From Synechococcus sp. KORDI-52 (GTDB taxonomy: Bacteria > Cyanobacteriota > Cyanobacteriia > PCC-6307 > Cyanobiaceae): DNA of 64,000 nucleotides. Location: assembly GCF_000737595.1 (NCBI RefSeq), contig NZ_CP006271.1, positions 1,054,001 through 1,118,000 of the forward strand. The letters are read 5' to 3'. Positions 8,622 through 17,939 of the stretch are shown here, piece by piece (position 1 is the first letter of the stretch; each line of letters opens with the position of its first letter). Position numbers and translations under genes: made by a program. The notes beneath the pieces are model-generated. The model saw nothing but the letters and a program-made list of their open reading frames with translations. It made no database searches and was not told the DNA's origin.

Positions 8622-9991
8622 CCGGCAACCTTCTGCAGGTGAGCTCCACGGTCGGGCCAGCCTCGCATCACTGCAAGGCCCAAAAGCACAAAAATGGCCG
8701 GCAGCAGACCCATGCAGATGCGGATCGCCAGCAGGGCTGAATCCGGTTGCTCGATGAAACTCAACGCGCCGCTGCAGTTTCCGTCCTTGGCAGAGATGTA
8801 CCCCGTGAGAGAGAGAAGACTGCCGAACACCGACATGGTCAGGCCGATAATCAGCTTTTGGGCGAACACCATCCAGGCGGTGTAAAGCCCGGCAGGTTTG
8901 CTGGGATCGGCGTCGATCGCGTCGGGCAGAAGCGACCAAGGAATCAGGTAAGCGGTGGCGGCACCCACCCCCACCAGAGCAATCAATCCCACCAGCGGCA
9001 GAAGTTGCAACAGGCCGGGGTCGGAGGGGAGGGGAGGGAACACCATTGAAAGAAGGCAGGCCGTGATCCACAGCCCCGCGCCCCAGCGCAGCGTGGCGAC
9101 GCGGCCATTGCGGTTGCTGAGGGTGCTCCAGAGCTGAAGGCCCAGCAGTGCGGAGATCTGGAAGGGCAGGAGGATCCAGGTGGACAGGTTGGTTGGCACA
9201 TGTACCACCTGCACCAGCCAGATCAGGGCCACCACCTGCATCAGTTGCAGGCCGAACCAGAGCAGCAGATACAGCCCCAGCACCTGTCGGAAGCGCGGGT
9301 TGGCCAGCACCCGTTTCAATTGCTGCATGGGCGCCTCTCTGTTGGGGACAGGGCGCTGGGCCTGCTTGGCATAGGGGGCTAGGCCCCAACAGCAGAGAAG
9401 CGTGGCGGCGGCGGCGATGCTGCCCGTGATCCGGCCCATGGCCAGATACCCTCCGCCTCCATCGCTCAGCACCACGGAGGCCACGATCAGGCCGCTCAGG
9501 CCCGCAAGAATCGATCCCGTGAACCGCGCTGCATTAAGTCGGGTGCGAATGGCGGTGTCCGGCGTCAGTTCGGTGCTGAGGGCGGCGTAGGGCAGATTGA
9601 CGCTGGTGTAGGCGCTCATGAGCAGGATTGCCATCAGCACGTAGTACCCCGTGCGTTGCCAGGTGTCCCCCGGGGGGACCCACCACATCGCCGCCAGGCT
9701 GATGCCCAATGGCAGGGCTGCGGTCAGCATCCAGGGCAGGCGGGGACCCCAGCGGCTGTGGGTGTGATCGCTGAGCCAGCCGATCAGCGGGTCATTCAGC
9801 GCGTCCCAGACTTTGATCACCGTGAGCAGGGAGCCGGCGACGATGGCCGGCAGGCCTGCGGCGCAGGTGAAAAAGGGAAAGAGGTAAAAGCCCAGCTGGG
9901 TTGCGGCAAGCCCGGTCCCGGCATCCCCCAGGCCGTAGGCAAGCATCAGCCTGCGGCGGGATCCCTTCAGGGATGCGTCGGTCGGTGTCAC
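8618..9991 (-). CDS. MFS transporter of the GPH (sugar:cation symporter) type
   Basis: A 457-residue membrane protein with about 12 membrane segments. The N-terminal half has the GPH-family pattern DALNDPLIGWLSDHTHSRWGPR (begins about residue 64) and the following PYAALSTEL motif. GPH proteins usually co-transport glycosides or other organic solutes with Na+ or H+; the substrate here cannot be told. It is the first gene of a minus-strand operon with the permease and DUF3119 genes. Confidence 0.8.
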   Translation of the reverse strand: MTPTDASLKGSRRRLMLAYGLGDAGTGLAATQLGFYLFPFFTCAAGLPAIVAGSLLTVIKVWDALNDPLIGWLSDHTHSRWGPRLPWMLTAALPLGISLAAMWWVPPGDTWQRTGYYVLMAILLMSAYTSVNLPYAALSTELTPDTAIRTRLNAARFTGSILAGLSGLIVASVVLSDGGGGYLAMGRITGSIAAAATLLCCWGLAPYAKQAQRPVPNREAPMQQLKRVLANPRFRQVLGLYLLLWFGLQLMQVVALIWLVQVVHVPTNLSTWILLPFQISALLGLQLWSTLSNRNGRVATLRWGAGLWITACLLSMVFPPLPSDPGLLQLLPLVGLIALVGVGAATAYLIPWSLLPDAIDADPSKPAGLYTAWMVFAQKLIIGLTMSVFGSLLSLTGYISAKDGNCSGALSFIEQPDSALLAIRICMGLLPAIFVLLGLAVMRGWPDRGAHLQKVAG

Positions 9992-10079
9992 GCGGAAGCT
10001 TGGAGCAGGCGGATTGCCATAATGAATGCGTGCTTACGACACCACCAGTCCAGAGGGGGCAGTGGTTTGTTTGTACTAC

Positions 10080-10150
10080 GCGGGTGTTGTGTAATGGTAA
10101 GACCTCAGCCTTCCAAGCTGATGACACGGGTTCGATTCCCGTCACCCGCT
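10080..10150 (+). tRNA. tRNA-Gly (anticodon UCC)
   Basis: A complete 71-nt cloverleaf. Acceptor arms GCGGGTG and CACCCGC pair perfectly with discriminator T. The anticodon stem TCAGC/GCTGA holds the loop CTTCCAA with anticodon TCC at 10112-10114, and the T loop TTCGATT is canonical. CCA is not encoded. It lies between the MFS operon and the convergent debranching-enzyme gene. Confidence 0.95.
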
Positions 10151-10155
10151 CTGAA

Positions 10156-12249
10156 TCACAACGGAAGGCCAGTCGTCTCCTCCTCGGCAAGCAGTAGCAC
10201 CAGGCTCCGGCTCTGCAGGGGGATCTCCACGCCGCTGAAACTGGCCGGCTCCGTGGGGAAATCCTTGGGGCTGGGCAATGAGGTGTCGATCACTCGCTTC
10301 CAAGGGGAGGCGGGAATCGGCAATTCAAAACTGAGGCTCTCCTTGTAGGCGTTGAAGCCCATCCACAGCAGGGCACCGCGGCTGCCGCTGTGGAGGCTCG
10401 TGGCTGTGGTACGGCTCCAGGCCGCCCAATCGGGTTTGGCCAGGCTCACCCCGTGCCATTGACGCCAGAGATCGCTCTGCTGCTGCGTTGCTTTGCGGTT
10501 GCTTTCGCGCGGCGGCACCAGCGGATTGAACAGCTGTGGCAGGGCCTGGCGCAGACGCAGCAGCCGCTGCAGGAACTGCTTGAGCTCCATGTCGCAGTGG
10601 TCTTCATCCCAGACCATCCAACCGAGTGGGCTGTTCTGGCACCAGCTGTTGTTGTTACCTCCCTGGCTGCGGCCCACTTCATCGCCCATCAGCAGCATCG
10701 GCACGCCACGGGCCAGCAGGAGCGAGCAGAGCAGGTTGCGTTGCTGTCGCTGCCGAAGGGTATGTATCAGGGGATTGCTGCTGGGGCCTTCGATGCCGTG
10801 GTTCCAGCTGTTGTTGTGGTTTTCGCCGTCGCGGTTGTCTTCACCGTTGGCCAGGTTGTGCTTGCGGTTGTAGCTCACCAGATCCGCCAGGGTGAAGCCG
10901 TCGTGGGCGGTGATGAAGTTCACCGAACGCCCCAGGGCCACGGGCTTGCCGTCATAGAGATCGGGGCTGCCTTTGAACCGTTGGGCCAGCGTCCAGGTGC
11001 TGTGGTCGTCCCCTTTCCAGAACCGCCGCACCCCATCGCGGAAATGGCCGTTCCAGGTGCCGATCCGCTCGGCGGGGAAATCCTCCAGGCGATACAGACC
11101 GCCGCAGTCCCACGGTTCGCTCACCAATTTGAGGTCGCTCAACTGCGGGTCGGCCTCCATCGCTGTGAACAGGGGCGGATCATTGAGGGGCTTGAGCTGG
11201 TCGCCGCGGCTCAGGGCGATGCCCAGGTCGAAGCGGAAGCCATCCACCCCCAGTTCCAGGGCCCAGCAGCGCATGGACTCAAGGATCAGCTGGGTGCTGA
11301 TCGGTGCATTGGCGGCGATCGAGTTGCCACAGCCACTCACATCCTGATAGTCGCCAACGTCGTTCTGGTGGTAGTAGACGTCATCGGCACAGCCGCGCCA
11401 GCTCAGGGTGGGGCCATGCCGGTTGCCCTCGGTGGTGTGGTTGTAGACCACATCCAGCAGCACTTCGATGCCGGCGTCATGGCAGGCGGCCACCAGTTGG
11501 CGCACCTCATGGCGGGCCTGCAGCGGATCGCCACTGCTGCAGTAGCCGTGGTGCGGTGTGAACCAGCTCAAGGGGCTGTAGCCCCACACGTTGTCGCGCC
11601 CCGGGGGGGCATCGGCCGGGTCGAAGCAGAACACTGGCAACAGCTCTACAGCTGTGATGCCCAAATCCTTGAGGTAGGGCAACTTCTCGATCAAGCCCAG
11701 GTAGGTGCCGCGGTGTTCCACGGCGACCCCTGCATCCTCACGGCGGGTGAAGCCCCCAACGTGCAGCTCGTAGATCACCGTGCGTTGCCAGCTGTGGCGC
11801 GGCCTGGGATGGGCCTGGAAATCGAACAGATCCCGTTCGCACACCACCGCCTTGAGGCAGGCATGGGCGTTGGGTGAGGGGCCGGTGGCCAGCACCCGGT
11901 CGTAGACGTCCCAGCCGCTGATGGCGCGCGCGGCTGGGTCCAACAGCACCTTGGAGGGGCGGAAGCCGTGACCCCCGGGAGCCAACGGGCCGAAGACGCG
12001 GTAGCCGTAACAGGATCCTTCCCTGAGACCCTCCACCTCAACGTGCCAGTAGTTGCCCGAGCGGTGACGTCGACCATCCAGTTCGATCACCCGTGTCGGA
12101 CTCCGATCGTTGCCGTTGCTGTAGAGCAACAGTTCAATCCTGGCGGCCCCGGGCGCTGCCAGCACAAAGTTCACGCCGCGACTGGTGAGGCTGCTGCCGA
12201 GGGGCCAGGGGGAACCGGGGTGAATGCCACTCAAGGCCTGCTCGGGCAT
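10156..12249 (-). CDS. glgX: Glycogen debranching enzyme / isoamylase (GlgX type)
   Basis: Hydrolyses alpha-1,6 branches of glycogen, releasing linear glucan for phosphorylase. The 697-residue protein has an N-terminal CBM48 domain (about 15-110) and a GH13 catalytic barrel. GH13 motifs seen are DVVYNHT, GVDGFRFDLG (nucleophile Asp in the second), a conserved glutamate in KLVSEPWD, and FITAHDGF. The length fits GlgX/TreX. The stop lies five bases after tRNA-Gly. Confidence 0.9.
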   Translation of the reverse strand: MPEQALSGIHPGSPWPLGSSLTSRGVNFVLAAPGAARIELLLYSNGNDRSPTRVIELDGRRHRSGNYWHVEVEGLREGSCYGYRVFGPLAPGGHGFRPSKVLLDPAARAISGWDVYDRVLATGPSPNAHACLKAVVCERDLFDFQAHPRPRHSWQRTVIYELHVGGFTRREDAGVAVEHRGTYLGLIEKLPYLKDLGITAVELLPVFCFDPADAPPGRDNVWGYSPLSWFTPHHGYCSSGDPLQARHEVRQLVAACHDAGIEVLLDVVYNHTTEGNRHGPTLSWRGCADDVYYHQNDVGDYQDVSGCGNSIAANAPISTQLILESMRCWALELGVDGFRFDLGIALSRGDQLKPLNDPPLFTAMEADPQLSDLKLVSEPWDCGGLYRLEDFPAERIGTWNGHFRDGVRRFWKGDDHSTWTLAQRFKGSPDLYDGKPVALGRSVNFITAHDGFTLADLVSYNRKHNLANGEDNRDGENHNNSWNHGIEGPSSNPLIHTLRQRQQRNLLCSLLLARGVPMLLMGDEVGRSQGGNNNSWCQNSPLGWMVWDEDHCDMELKQFLQRLLRLRQALPQLFNPLVPPRESNRKATQQQSDLWRQWHGVSLAKPDWAAWSRTTATSLHSGSRGALLWMGFNAYKESLSFELPIPASPWKRVIDTSLPSPKDFPTEPASFSGVEIPLQSRSLVLLLAEEETTGLPL

Positions 12250-12295
12250 CTCGACTTCAAACTAGTGGTTTGGTCCGTTGTTTGAACCAGTGGCG

Positions 12296-12949
12296 ATGAC
12301 CACCACACTTGAGGCCGGTCGGCCACCGCAGCAGCTGCGTGACGACCTCTGGTTGTTTCCACCCAACCGCGACAGCCAGGGCGGCAGTTCCTGGTGGTTG
12401 GATGTGGATCCGGAGCCGGTGCTTGTGGACTGTCCGCCGTTGACGGAGGCCAGCCTCAACGCCCTGTGCCAGCTAGCGGGAACGCGCCGTCCCAGAATCC
12501 TGCTCACCAGTCGTGAAGGGCATGGGCGCCTGCGTCGCCTCCAGGAGCGCCTGGGATGGCCGGTCCTGGTGCAGGAACAGGAGGCCTACTTGCTGCCCAA
12601 TGTTCAGCCGTTGGAGACCTTTGCTGAAGAGCACACCACCACCAGTGGTGTGCAGCTGTTGTGGACGCCGGGGCCAACGCCAGGAAGCTGTGTGGTGTTC
12701 GCGCCGGCACCAAATGAGCTGTTGTTCTGCGGGCGTTTGCTGACGCCATGGGCTCCAGGTCAGCTCGCACCCATGCGCCATGCCCGCACCTTTCACTGGC
12801 CCAGACAGCTGAACAGTCTGGCCAAACTCAGAGGATGGATCCCCCCAGATGCCAGTCCACAGCTGCTATCTGGGGCTGCGCTTGGAGCACTGCGTGGGGA
12901 GAGGCTTGTGCCTTTCCAAGGGTGGAGTGAAGCGGCTCAGAACGGCTAA
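12296..12949 (+). CDS. Degenerate metallo-beta-lactamase-fold protein
   Basis: A 217-residue protein starting MTTTLEAGRPPQQL. The order of segments follows a metallo-beta-lactamase fold, including a TPGPTPGSCVVF stretch where active enzymes have TPGHTPGS, and LLFCGRLL where active enzymes have GD. The first metal motif HxHxDH is reduced to REGHGR. Most metal ligands are therefore missing and a structural or non-hydrolytic role is likely. ATG 12296 follows in-frame TTG and GTG codons that are less likely starts. Divergent from the debranching enzyme. Confidence 0.65.
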   Translation: MTTTLEAGRPPQQLRDDLWLFPPNRDSQGGSSWWLDVDPEPVLVDCPPLTEASLNALCQLAGTRRPRILLTSREGHGRLRRLQERLGWPVLVQEQEAYLLPNVQPLETFAEEHTTTSGVQLLWTPGPTPGSCVVFAPAPNELLFCGRLLTPWAPGQLAPMRHARTFHWPRQLNSLAKLRGWIPPDASPQLLSGAALGALRGERLVPFQGWSEAAQNG

Positions 12950-13082
12950 TGCGTTGCGGCACAAGACATTTCGCTTGCAGCAACCGGTTGCTCTCCATAC
13001 GATTGGGCCGCTTGGGGAAGGCAGCGGCGAGCCCACGACGCCGTATCTGAGCCGTCTCCCGCCTCCCGACTCTCTCGAACCA

Positions 13083-13358
13083 ATGAACAAAGCTGATCTG
13101 GTGAATCTGGTTGCTGCTCGCACCGAGCTCACCAAGACCGACGTTTCCATGGTTGTTGACGCCGCCATCGACACCATCATCGACTCCGTCGTGGAAGGCA
13201 AGAAGGTGTCCATCCTGGGTTTCGGTTCTTTTGAACCACGTGAACGCTCCGCTCGTCAGGGTCTGAACCCCAAGACCGGCGAGAAGATCGCGATTCCCGC
13301 CAAGCGCGTTCCCGCCTTCACTGCCGGCAAGATGTTCAAAGACCGCGTTCAGGGCTGA
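13083..13358 (+). CDS. hup: HU-type DNA-binding protein
   Basis: A 91-residue nucleoid protein that binds and bends DNA as a dimer. It shows the typical N-terminal helices (MNKADLVNLVAARTELTK), the conserved GFGSFEPRERSARQGLNPKTGEKI arm region (about 46-69) and the C-terminal AFTAGKMFKDRV. ATG 13083 is chosen; the open frame upstream overlaps the previous gene and is unlike HU. A strong terminator follows. Confidence 0.95.
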   Translation: MNKADLVNLVAARTELTKTDVSMVVDAAIDTIIDSVVEGKKVSILGFGSFEPRERSARQGLNPKTGEKIAIPAKRVPAFTAGKMFKDRVQG

Positions 13359-13380
13359 TCACGCCTTTGCCTCGTTCTTC

Positions 13381-13406
13381 AGGCGGCCCAGTGGGTCGCC
13401 TTTTTT
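13381..13406 (+). terminator. Rho-independent terminator after HU
   Basis: The inverted repeat AGGCGGCC ... GGTCGCCT (8 bp with one G-U pair, 5-nt loop) is followed by six T residues. It ends just before the gluQ start codon, so gluQ must be transcribed from a promoter inside or upstream of this hairpin, or by read-through. Confidence 0.8.
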
Positions 13407-13407
13407 G

Positions 13408-14289
13408 ATGGCTGTTCCGGAGCATCTGCAGCAGCATCTGACGGCGGGTCGGGTCCTGGCTGCCGCCTATGGCTACCGGGACCGTTTCGCCCCGTCGCCC
13501 ACGGGGGTGCTCCATCTGGGCAACCTGCAGACCGCCCTGCTCTCTTGGCTGGCGGCTCGGCAAGCCGGTGGTGGCTGGATGTTGCGCATCGACGACCTCG
13601 ATACACCACGCAATCGTGCTGGGGCAATCGAGGCGATCCAACGCGATCTGATCTGGCTGGGTCTGCATTGGGATGGCCCCCCCGTGTTGCAGAGCGAACG
13701 ACGTGGCACTTATCACTCTTGGTTGTCCTGGTTACGCCGTTCCGGTCGGCTTTTCGCCTGTCGCTGCTCCCGGCGGGAGCTGGCCGGTCAACCGATTTAT
13801 CCTGGCGTCTGTCGGCAGGCTCGCCACTCCTGGGGCATGCAGCAGCAGCGGCTCCCCAGTTGGCGCTTGCGGGTTGCCGATGACGACCCCCACGGCAGTG
13901 GCGATGTGGTTCTTCGCAGGGCCGATGGGTTCATCGCTTATCAGCTCGCCACGGTGATCGACGACATCAGTTTCGGCATCACCGATGTTGTGCGTGGCGC
14001 CGATCTGCGCGAAGCGTTGCCGGCTCAGCACAGCCTGTTCGCGGCCCTTGGGGAAGATCCGCCCAGGTTTCGGCATGGGCCGCTGTTGCGCGATGCCCGT
14101 GGCCGGAAACTCTCCAAACGTGAGGCCAGTGCAGGCCTCGAACCACTCCGTGCCGCAGGGATGGATGCGCCCGCGGTGATCGGATGCCTGGCTTCAGGTC
14201 TCCAGCTGGTGCCACCCGATGCACGACTCAGTGCAACAGAATTGCTTGACGACTTGACGCATAAAGACATCACTGCATTGATTTCTTAA
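13408..14289 (+). CDS. gluQ: Glutamyl-Q tRNA(Asp) synthetase
   Basis: Activates glutamate and attaches it to the queuosine base at the wobble position of tRNA-Asp. The 293-residue protein matches the catalytic core of glutamyl-tRNA synthetase: APSPTGVLHLGN near the N-terminus (HIGH-type motif), a Cys-rich zinc region (CRCSRREL ... CRQ) and KLSKR near residue 230. It lacks the anticodon-binding domain, which is diagnostic for GluQ. ATG 13408 is preferred over the adjacent TTG. Confidence 0.9.
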   Translation: MAVPEHLQQHLTAGRVLAAAYGYRDRFAPSPTGVLHLGNLQTALLSWLAARQAGGGWMLRIDDLDTPRNRAGAIEAIQRDLIWLGLHWDGPPVLQSERRGTYHSWLSWLRRSGRLFACRCSRRELAGQPIYPGVCRQARHSWGMQQQRLPSWRLRVADDDPHGSGDVVLRRADGFIAYQLATVIDDISFGITDVVRGADLREALPAQHSLFAALGEDPPRFRHGPLLRDARGRKLSKREASAGLEPLRAAGMDAPAVIGCLASGLQLVPPDARLSATELLDDLTHKDITALIS

Positions 14290-14355
14290 GAAACACTTCG
14301 GGATCGGTCGAAGGTTTTCGCCCCACACTGACTGCATCGTCTGATCCTCTGGATC

Positions 14356-14544
14356 ATGTGCACGTGCACTGTGTGTGGTGGCAGTGGAATGCAGCGGGTT
14401 TCGGGGGACCGATTCCGTACCTGCATCGTATGCCTTGGAACCGGACAAATCAGCTCAGCTGTGCAATCCGCACCGCTGAATCACCAGCCACTCAATGCAC
14501 CTGGCCTGGCCAAAATCAGTTGTCCGACCCGGCCGATCGCTTGA
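14356..14544 (+). CDS. Small CxxC zinc-finger-like protein
   Basis: A 62-residue protein with two CxxCxGxG-type motifs near the N-terminus (CTVCGGSG at about 4-11 and CIVCLGTG at about 23-30), as in the DnaJ central zinc finger. The tail is Pro/Ala/Ser-rich. Short proteins of this kind occur in picocyanobacteria, and the two motifs could bind one zinc ion. Role unknown. Confidence 0.6.
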   Translation: MCTCTVCGGSGMQRVSGDRFRTCIVCLGTGQISSAVQSAPLNHQPLNAPGLAKISCPTRPIA

Positions 14545-14562
14545 TTTGTTTGGAGTTGAAAC

Positions 14563-14682
14563 TCAGCCCAGAGGCGTTTTCTGGTCGTTCTGGATCACGA
14601 AATATGTGGCCGTTGCCACGACGATCAACAGAGGTACAGCGGTGAACAGCAGTAGGGCAATGGCAGACCAGTCGGTGTACAC
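14563..14682 (-). CDS. Small single-helix membrane protein
   Basis: A 39-codon reading frame from GTG 14682 to TGA 14563. After a short N-terminus (VYTDWSAIA) it has one long hydrophobic segment (about residues 8-30) and a polar end QNDQKTPLG. The size and shape resemble accessory subunits of photosynthetic or NDH complexes, but I cannot match it to a named one. No ATG is in frame upstream. Confidence 0.5.
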   Translation of the reverse strand: MYTDWSAIALLLFTAVPLLIVVATATYFVIQNDQKTPLG

Positions 14683-14765
14683 GGCAGGGTGATTGATCGA
14701 GATTGCGGCATCATCTCAGTAAATCGTCCCCCTGAACCCTGCTCGCTCGCTCCGTCACACTCCTG

Positions 14766-15050
14766 TTGGCCCTCAGCATGGCGTCACCCGGGGGCAAAGC
14801 CTCGCCCTTGGCCGCCTTTCAGGCTCGAGCCCAGCGTTGTCTTGAAGGCAGCAACGATCAGCTCTGCGAACAGGCCTTGCTTGAGGCGGAGGCACTGCAG
14901 AGAAGGGCCTCCGCTCGCAGTGCTTACCCGTGTCAGTCCCTCCTGCTGGGCGTCCAGGCGGATCTTGTGATGCAGCAGCTGAAGGCAGGTCGTGGAGCCC
15001 AGGCGGTTGCCGATCTGCAGGCAGCCGCCCGTGGCTGCCCAGGGCTCTGA
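14766..15050 (+). CDS. Secreted or membrane-associated hypothetical protein
   Basis: About 94 residues from TTG 14766. The frame is open back to 14736 without ATG or GTG, and the codons before the TTG encode Leu-rich residues that would complete a signal peptide, so the true start may be a non-standard codon near 14739. The mature part is Ala/Gln-rich and helical with three cysteines. No domain recognised. Confidence 0.5.
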   Translation: MALSMASPGGKASPLAAFQARAQRCLEGSNDQLCEQALLEAEALQRRASARSAYPCQSLLLGVQADLVMQQLKAGRGAQAVADLQAAARGCPGL

Positions 15051-15111
15051 AGGCAAGAGGCTGGTCTCCACCATGGGACCCAAGCCTTCAGCGACTGACT
15101 CATACTGACGT

Positions 15112-15288
15112 TCAGTCTCGACCCGCACTCAATCGACCGGCGATGAAGCCAACGCTGCCGGCGACCATGGCAGCCTGCAGTTGCCAGATCAGTTGGCGGT
15201 TTCGCCAAGCGGTGCGGTTGATCCAGATTCCGCTGCCGACCGCCAGGATCAGCAACATGATCAGACCGGCTCGGCTGAGGGCGTTCAT
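15112..15288 (-). CDS. Small membrane protein, two possible helices
   Basis: A 58-residue frame starting MNALSRAGLIMLLIL and ending RLSAGRD. Residues about 6-24 form a clear membrane helix, followed by a basic loop (NRTAWRNRQ) and a second weaker hydrophobic segment (about 38-50). It lies seven bases downstream of sdhB on the same strand and could be transcribed with it. Function unknown. Confidence 0.6.
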   Translation of the reverse strand: MNALSRAGLIMLLILAVGSGIWINRTAWRNRQLIWQLQAAMVAGSVGFIAGRLSAGRD

Positions 15289-15294
15289 GGATGC

Positions 15295-16023
15295 TCAGCT
15301 TCTGCTTTCTCGGTGCATCCAGCTGATCCAGTCCGCTGAAATCTCCTGCGGACAGACCGCCTCGCATTCGAGGTTGCTGCTGCAGCTGCCAAAGCCCTCT
15401 GCCTCCATCTGGCGTTGCATGGTGTCGGCGCGGCGGGCCCGTTCCGGTTGTCCTTGCGGTAGTTGCCCCAGGTGCGCCAGTTTTGCGGCCACGAACAGGC
15501 TTGCTGAGGCATTGCGGCAACTGGCGACGCAGGCGCCACAACCGATGCAGGTTGCCGTGCTGAAGGCGCTGGTGGCCTGCTCCCGGCCCACGGGCAGGGC
15601 GTTGCCATCCGGTGCCTGTCCGGTGCCCGTTGAGCAGTAGCCGCCGGCGGCGATCAGCCGGTCAAAGGCGGAGCGGTCCACCATCAGATCCTGGATCGGA
15701 GGAAAGGCCTTGGCTCGCCATGGATCCAGGGTCAGCACCGCACCATCGTTGAACTCCCGCAGGTAGAGCTGGCATACGGAGGTGGCGGCCCGCGGTCCAT
15801 GGGCCTGGCCGTTCACCAGGAAGCCGCAGCTGCCGCAGATGCCTTCGCGGCAGTCGTGCTCGAAGCTCACCGGACGTTCTCCGGAGCTGATCAGTTGTTC
15901 GTTGAGCTGATCGAGGGCCTCCAGCAGAGAGAGGTCGGGGGAGACGTTCTCCAGCTGATGGCTCTGGTAACTACCAGGTTGATCGGCGCTGCTCTGGCGC
16001 CAGATGCGGAGGGTGAGTTTCAT
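15295..16023 (-). CDS. sdhB: Succinate dehydrogenase/fumarate reductase iron-sulfur subunit
   Basis: Electron-transfer subunit of complex II, passing electrons from the flavoprotein to quinone. The 242-residue protein has the plant-type [2Fe-2S] ligands in [10 protein letters not shown] (about 58-67). It also has two C-terminal Cys clusters for the [4Fe-4S] and [3Fe-4S] centres ([11 protein letters not shown] and [12 protein letters not shown]). It overlaps sdhA by four bases and ends the sdhCAB operon. Confidence 0.93.
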   Translation of the reverse strand: MKLTLRIWRQSSADQPGSYQSHQLENVSPDLSLLEALDQLNEQLISSGERPVSFEHDCREGICGSCGFLVNGQAHGPRAATSVCQLYLREFNDGAVLTLDPWRAKAFPPIQDLMVDRSAFDRLIAAGGYCSTGTGQAPDGNALPVGREQATSAFSTATCIGCGACVASCRNASASLFVAAKLAHLGQLPQGQPERARRADTMQRQMEAEGFGSCSSNLECEAVCPQEISADWISWMHRESRS

Positions 16024-17939
16024 TTGTAGCTCCGGGTGCTGGGTTGCAGTGCCGTGAACTGCAACGGTTCGCTGTGGCGGATCGGCTCACCGTTGGTGTT
16101 GTGCTGCCAGGCGGCGATGTGGGCGAAGTTCACGTCGTCGCGCCTGGCTTCGCCGTCGTCACTTTGGTGTTCCTCGCGGAAGTGAGCACCGCAGGACTCC
16201 TCCCGGGCCAGGGCATCCCGCAGCATCAGCTGGGCCAGCCCGAAGAAGTCTTTGACCCGTAAAGCCTTCTCCAGCTCGGCATTGGGGCCGCTGGCTTCGC
16301 CGGGTACCCGCACTTCGGCCTCGAACCGCTCCTCCAGTGCCTTCACCTGCTCCAGCCCCACCCGCAGACCATCGGCATGGCGGCTGATGCCGCAGCGGTC
16401 GATCATCACGCTGCCCAGCTCGCGATGGAAGCTGTCGACAGGGGTCTTGCCTTCGCTGTTGATCAATTGGCTGATGCGGCGGCGGGTGCTCTCCAAGGCC
16501 TCGCGGCAGGCCGGGTGATCGGTGGCTACATCCTGCGCAGGGTTGCCCGCCAGCCAGGCTGTGACCGTGGACGGCGCAATGAAGTAGCCATCGGCGAGCC
16601 CTTGCATCAGGGCGCTGGCGCCCAGGCGGTTGGCGCCATGTTCGGAGTAGTTCGCTTCCCCCAGAACAAACAGGCCGGGGATGGAACTCATCAGGTGGTA
16701 GTCCACCCAAAGGCCGCCCATGGTGTAGTGGGGTGCGGGATAGATCCGCATCGGCTTCCTGTACGGGTCATCGCCGCTGATGCGCTCGTACATCGTCATC
16801 AAGTTGCCGTAGCGGGCGGCAATGGCGTCTTTGCCTTCGGCTCTGATGGCATCGGTGAGGTCGAGGTAAACAGAGCGTCCCCCTGGGCCTACACCCCGCC
16901 CCGCGTTGCAGAGTTCTCTGGCCCGCCTGGAGGCGACGTCCCGCGGCGTCATGTTGCCGTAGGTGGGATAGAGCCTTTCGAGGAAGTAGTCGCGTTCCTC
17001 TTCCGGTATCGCATCGGGTTGGCGTGTCTCGCCGGTGTTCTTGGGCAGCCAGACGCGCCCGTCGTTGCGCAGGCTTTCGCTCATCAGCGTCAGCTTGCTC
17101 TGGAAGACATCGCCACTGGGAATGCAGGTGGGATGAATCTGGGTGAAGCAGGGATTGGCGAACAGCGCCCCTTTCCGGTGAGCCCGCCAGATCGCACTGG
17201 TGTTCGACTTCAGTGCATTGGTGGAGAGAAAGTAGACGTTGCTGTAGCCACCGGTGCAAAGCAGAACCGTGCGGGCGGTGTGCACCTCCAGCTCACCGCT
17301 CAGCAGATGGCGCGCCACCACACCACGGGCCACCCCATCCACGGTGATCAGCTCGAGCACGTCCCGGCGGGTGAGCATTTGAACGCGGCCCAGCTCCACC
17401 TGGCGCATCAAGGCCTGGTAGGCGCCATAAAGCAATTGCTGACCGGTCTGCCCCCGGGCATAGAAGGTGCGGCTCACCAGGGCTCCGCCAAAGCTGCGGG
17501 TGGCCAGGCTTCCTCCGTATTCGCGCGCGAACGGCACCCCCTGGGCCACGCATTGATCGATGATGCCGCTGCTGATCTCCGCTAGCCGCTGGCAGCCCGC
17601 TTCCCGGGCTCGGAAATCGCCGCCTTTGAGGGTATCGGTAAAGAGGCGACTGACGCTGTCGCCATCCACCGCCACAGAACGAGCGGCATTGATGCCCCCC
17701 TGGGCCGCCACCGAATGGGCACGCCGCGGGCTGTCATGAAAGCTGAGCACCGTGACCCGGTAGCCCTGTTGGGCCAGAGTCGCCGCGGCGGAAGCGCCCG
17801 CCAGGCCGGTGCCCACCACGAGCACGTCCATCTGCCCTTTGCGCAGAGGGCTGATCAGCGGCAGTTCTTCGCGGGTCCGTCGCCAGGCATCGGCGAGCGG
17901 ACCCGCGGGAATCCTGGGATCAGGCAGTCCGTTGCTCAT
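16020..17939 (-). CDS. sdhA: Succinate dehydrogenase flavoprotein subunit (type B, long form)
   Basis: Oxidises succinate to fumarate, reducing covalently bound FAD. The 639-residue protein has the dinucleotide motif [19 protein letters not shown] (about 40-58) and [15 protein letters not shown], which contains the histidine that usually anchors FAD. Active-site elements HPTCIP and the C-terminal capping regions are present. ATG 17939 overlaps the sdhC stop by four bases. The length fits the soluble-facing type-B enzymes found in Bacteroidetes and others. Confidence 0.92.
   Translation of the reverse strand: MSNGLPDPRIPAGPLADAWRRTREELPLISPLRKGQMDVLVVGTGLAGASAAATLAQQGYRVTVLSFHDSPRRAHSVAAQGGINAARSVAVDGDSVSRLFTDTLKGGDFRAREAGCQRLAEISSGIIDQCVAQGVPFAREYGGSLATRSFGGALVSRTFYARGQTGQQLLYGAYQALMRQVELGRVQMLTRRDVLELITVDGVARGVVARHLLSGELEVHTARTVLLCTGGYSNVYFLSTNALKSNTSAIWRAHRKGALFANPCFTQIHPTCIPSGDVFQSKLTLMSESLRNDGRVWLPKNTGETRQPDAIPEEERDYFLERLYPTYGNMTPRDVASRRARELCNAGRGVGPGGRSVYLDLTDAIRAEGKDAIAARYGNLMTMYERISGDDPYRKPMRIYPAPHYTMGGLWVDYHLMSSIPGLFVLGEANYSEHGANRLGASALMQGLADGYFIAPSTVTAWLAGNPAQDVATDHPACREALESTRRRISQLINSEGKTPVDSFHRELGSVMIDRCGISRHADGLRVGLEQVKALEERFEAEVRVPGEASGPNAELEKALRVKDFFGLAQLMLRDALAREESCGAHFREEHQSDDGEARRDDVNFAHIAAWQHNTNGEPIRHSEPLQFTALQPSTRSYK

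Noticed and set aside
10390..11877. 495-codon plus-strand frame antisense to the debranching enzyme
   Set aside because: A shadow of the GC-rich glgX gene; no domain and a skewed composition.
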